A stretch of 64,000 bases of DNA from the NCBI RefSeq assembly GCF_032922745.1, contig NZ_CP136693.1, positions 3,844,001-3,908,000 of the forward strand. The letters run 5' to 3'. Each line of letters opens with the position of its first letter. Positions within the stretch are counted from its first letter, which is position 1. Source of the stretch: Marinobacter salarius. GTDB taxonomy: Bacteria > Pseudomonadota > Gammaproteobacteria > Pseudomonadales > Oleiphilaceae. The position numbers and the translations under genes are program-made. Under the pieces are notes generated by a model. The model did not search any database and was not told the origin of the DNA. It was given only the letters and a program-made list of their open reading frames with translations. Below, one piece after another: positions 62,559 through 64,000 of this stretch.

Positions 62559-64000
62559 ATGGATAAAACCGAAACCTTCCCCTTTCGATATACGCTTTAT
62601 GCGCTGAGCCTGACCGGCTTTATCGTTTCATTACTGGCCAGTGCCATTTGGGGAGGCTGGTTTTATGTTGTTCCCATCCTGTTCGGGGTATTGGCGGCGA
62701 CCGGCACGTGGGATCTTGTTCAGCGTAAACGCACTGTTAGCCGAAATTACCCCATCCTCGCGCATTTCCGGTACTTTCTCGAATCGATTGGCCCGGAAAT
62801 ACGCCAATATTTCATTCAGTCTGATACGGATGAACGTCCGTTTTCACGAGAACAACGCACCATCGTTTACCAGCGAGCCAAGAACGTGCTCGATAAGCGG
62901 CCTTTCGGCTCGCAGCTGGGTATGTATGACGAAGGTTTTGAGTGGATCAATCATTCCCTCCAACCATCCAACCTGAAAGATGCGGATTTCCGGATCGTGA
63001 TCGGAAAACAGTGCGCCAAGCCCTACAACGCAAGTGTCTTCAACATTTCGGCCATGAGCTTTGGGTCGTTGTCGGCCAATGCCATCCTGAGCCTCAACAC
63101 TGGCGCCAAAATGGGCGACTTCTATCACGATACCGGCGAGGGCTCCATATCCCGCTATCACCGGGAACCCGGCGGAGATCTGGTTTGGGAAATCGGCTCC
63201 GGCTACTTCGGATGCCGCAACAAAGACGGTACTTTCAACGAGGAGATGTTCGCCCGCAACGCTACTCTCGACCAGGTAAAAATGATAGAGGTCAAACTAT
63301 CCCAGGGCGCCAAACCTGGACATGGCGGCATTCTTCCCGGAGAGAAAGTAACACCGGAGATCGCCGATGCCCGAGGTGTCGAAGCTGGCAAGGATGTCGT
63401 CTCCCCGGCCAGCCATTCGGCTTTCTCTACACCCAAGGAATTTCTCGAGTTCCTGGAGAAACTTCGTGATCTGTCTGGCGGCAAACCCGTGGGCTTCAAA
63501 CTGGCTATAGGTCATCCCTGGGAGTGGTTCGCCATCGTCAAAGCCATGCTGGAGACAGGAAAAACACCGGATTTCATCGTTGTGGATGGTGGCGAAGGTG
63601 GTACCGGAGCGGCCCCCCTGGAATTCATCAACCGTCTTGGAACACCCATGACAGAAGCCCTGCTATTGGTGCATAACACACTGGTGGGCACCAACCTGCG
63701 CGAGCACATTGCCATTGGCGCTGCGGGCAAGATCACCTCGGCATTCAACATAGCCAGAACCCTGGCGCTGGGGGCAGACTGGTGTAATGCGGCAAGGGGC
63801 TATATGTTCTCTCTCGGCTGCATTCAAGCGCTCAGCTGCCATACCGGAAAATGCCCCAGCGGTGTTGCAACCCAGGACCCGAGGCGAAGCAAAAAGCTTG
63901 ATGTTGAGGATAAGAGCCAGCGTGTTTACAACTACCACAAGAACACTCTGGAAGCCCTGATGAACCTGCTTGAGGCGTCGGGACTCAATCACCCTTCTGA
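62559..64000 (+). CDS. FMN-binding glutamate synthase family protein (3' end outside the window)
   Basis: An open frame of 480 codons runs off the right edge. AGGAG lies three bases before the ATG. One or two hydrophobic helices near the N-terminus (SLTGFIVSLLASAIWGGWFYVVPI) are followed by a GltB-type FMN barrel: NISAMSFGSLSANAI, LSQGAKPGHGGILPG, FIVVDGGEGGTGAAPLEF, then a cysteine-containing LGCIQALSCHTGKCPSG, the 3Fe-4S-type region. It is a membrane-anchored relative of the glutamate synthase large subunit, without the glutaminase domain. Substrate unknown. The 247-base gap before it (62312-62558) shows no gene. Confidence 0.88.
   Translation, partial: MDKTETFPFRYTLYALSLTGFIVSLLASAIWGGWFYVVPILFGVLAATGTWDLVQRKRTVSRNYPILAHFRYFLESIGPEIRQYFIQSDTDERPFSREQRTIVYQRAKNVLDKRPFGSQLGMYDEGFEWINHSLQPSNLKDADFRIVIGKQCAKPYNASVFNISAMSFGSLSANAILSLNTGAKMGDFYHDTGEGSISRYHREPGGDLVWEIGSGYFGCRNKDGTFNEEMFARNATLDQVKMIEVKLSQGAKPGHGGILPGEKVTPEIADARGVEAGKDVVSPASHSAFSTPKEFLEFLEKLRDLSGGKPVGFKLAIGHPWEWFAIVKAMLETGKTPDFIVVDGGEGGTGAAPLEFINRLGTPMTEALLLVHNTLVGTNLREHIAIGAAGKITSAFNIARTLALGADWCNAARGYMFSLGCIQALSCHTGKCPSGVATQDPRRSKKLDVEDKSQRVYNYHKNTLEALMNLLEASGLNHPS

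Noticed and set aside
1..64000. CRISPR arrays, tRNA and rRNA genes
   Set aside because: No regularly spaced repeats, cloverleaf-like tRNA sequence or rRNA segments were recognised on either strand by eye; a dedicated scan would be needed to exclude a tRNA fully.

Overview
The window reads as chromosomal DNA of a marine gammaproteobacterium. Gene content and gene order (the rpsB-tsf-pyrH-frr-uppS-cdsA-dxr-rseP-bamA block, a glnD-map block divergent from rpsB, the long DapD type, a VolA/Pla-1 type lipase, glucosylglycerate genes and a BCCT betaine transporter) fit a Marinobacter-like halotolerant bacterium. That name is an inference, because no rRNA gene is present. Base composition is moderately GC-rich throughout, except for one clearly AT-rich island at about 42.6-45.2 kb.

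Layout. 1-8.2 kb (minus strand): translation and envelope operon rpsB, tsf, pyrH, frr, uppS, cdsA, dxr, rseP, bamA (bamA runs off the left edge). 8.4-15.8 kb (plus): map, glnD, then lysine/peptidoglycan genes dapC, an ArsC-like gene, dapD and dapE, with slyX convergent. 16-25.6 kb: a membrane-anchored cold-shock protein, a Clp_N-AAA ATPase with a small partner, manC, a glyoxalase, a DUF1853 protein, a diguanylate cyclase, an MFS-acyltransferase fusion and a periplasmic binding protein. 25.6-33.6 kb (minus): an orphan type VI secretion module, vgrG - DUF4123 adaptor - rhs - immunity candidate; the Rhs tip looks like an ADP-ribosyltransferase. 33.8-40.8 kb: two MDR-type oxidoreductases, a queuosine-mannosyltransferase-like GT4 enzyme, and a glucosylglycerate operon (phosphatase, synthase, GH13_18 phosphorylase). 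41-42.5 kb: selO.

42.6-45.2 kb holds the most notable element: a retron-type reverse transcriptase followed one base later by an OLD-like ATPase/TOPRIM protein, with a structured non-coding leader of about 300 bases upstream. This is a probable retron anti-phage system inserted between selO and fumarase.

45.2-54 kb: class I fumarase, an enoyl-CoA hydratase, a VolA-like lipase, a broken GGDEF gene whose 3' end abuts a 3'-shortened CaiB/BaiF gene (a likely deletion scar), and an AraC regulator. 54-60.7 kb: a TPR-like periplasmic protein, rmuC, a small orphan gene, and a three-gene cluster (retropepsin-like protease lipoprotein, inactive transglutaminase with seven membrane helices, ATP-grasp ligase) predicted to make and cleave an amide-linked modification. 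60.7-64 kb: a BCCT transporter and a glutamate synthase-like FMN protein cut by the right edge.

Several pieces fit osmotic life in the sea: glucosylglycerate synthesis and turnover, and betaine uptake. Two pieces are competition or defence modules: the T6SS effector island and the retron. No tRNA, rRNA, CRISPR array or complete insertion sequence was recognised.
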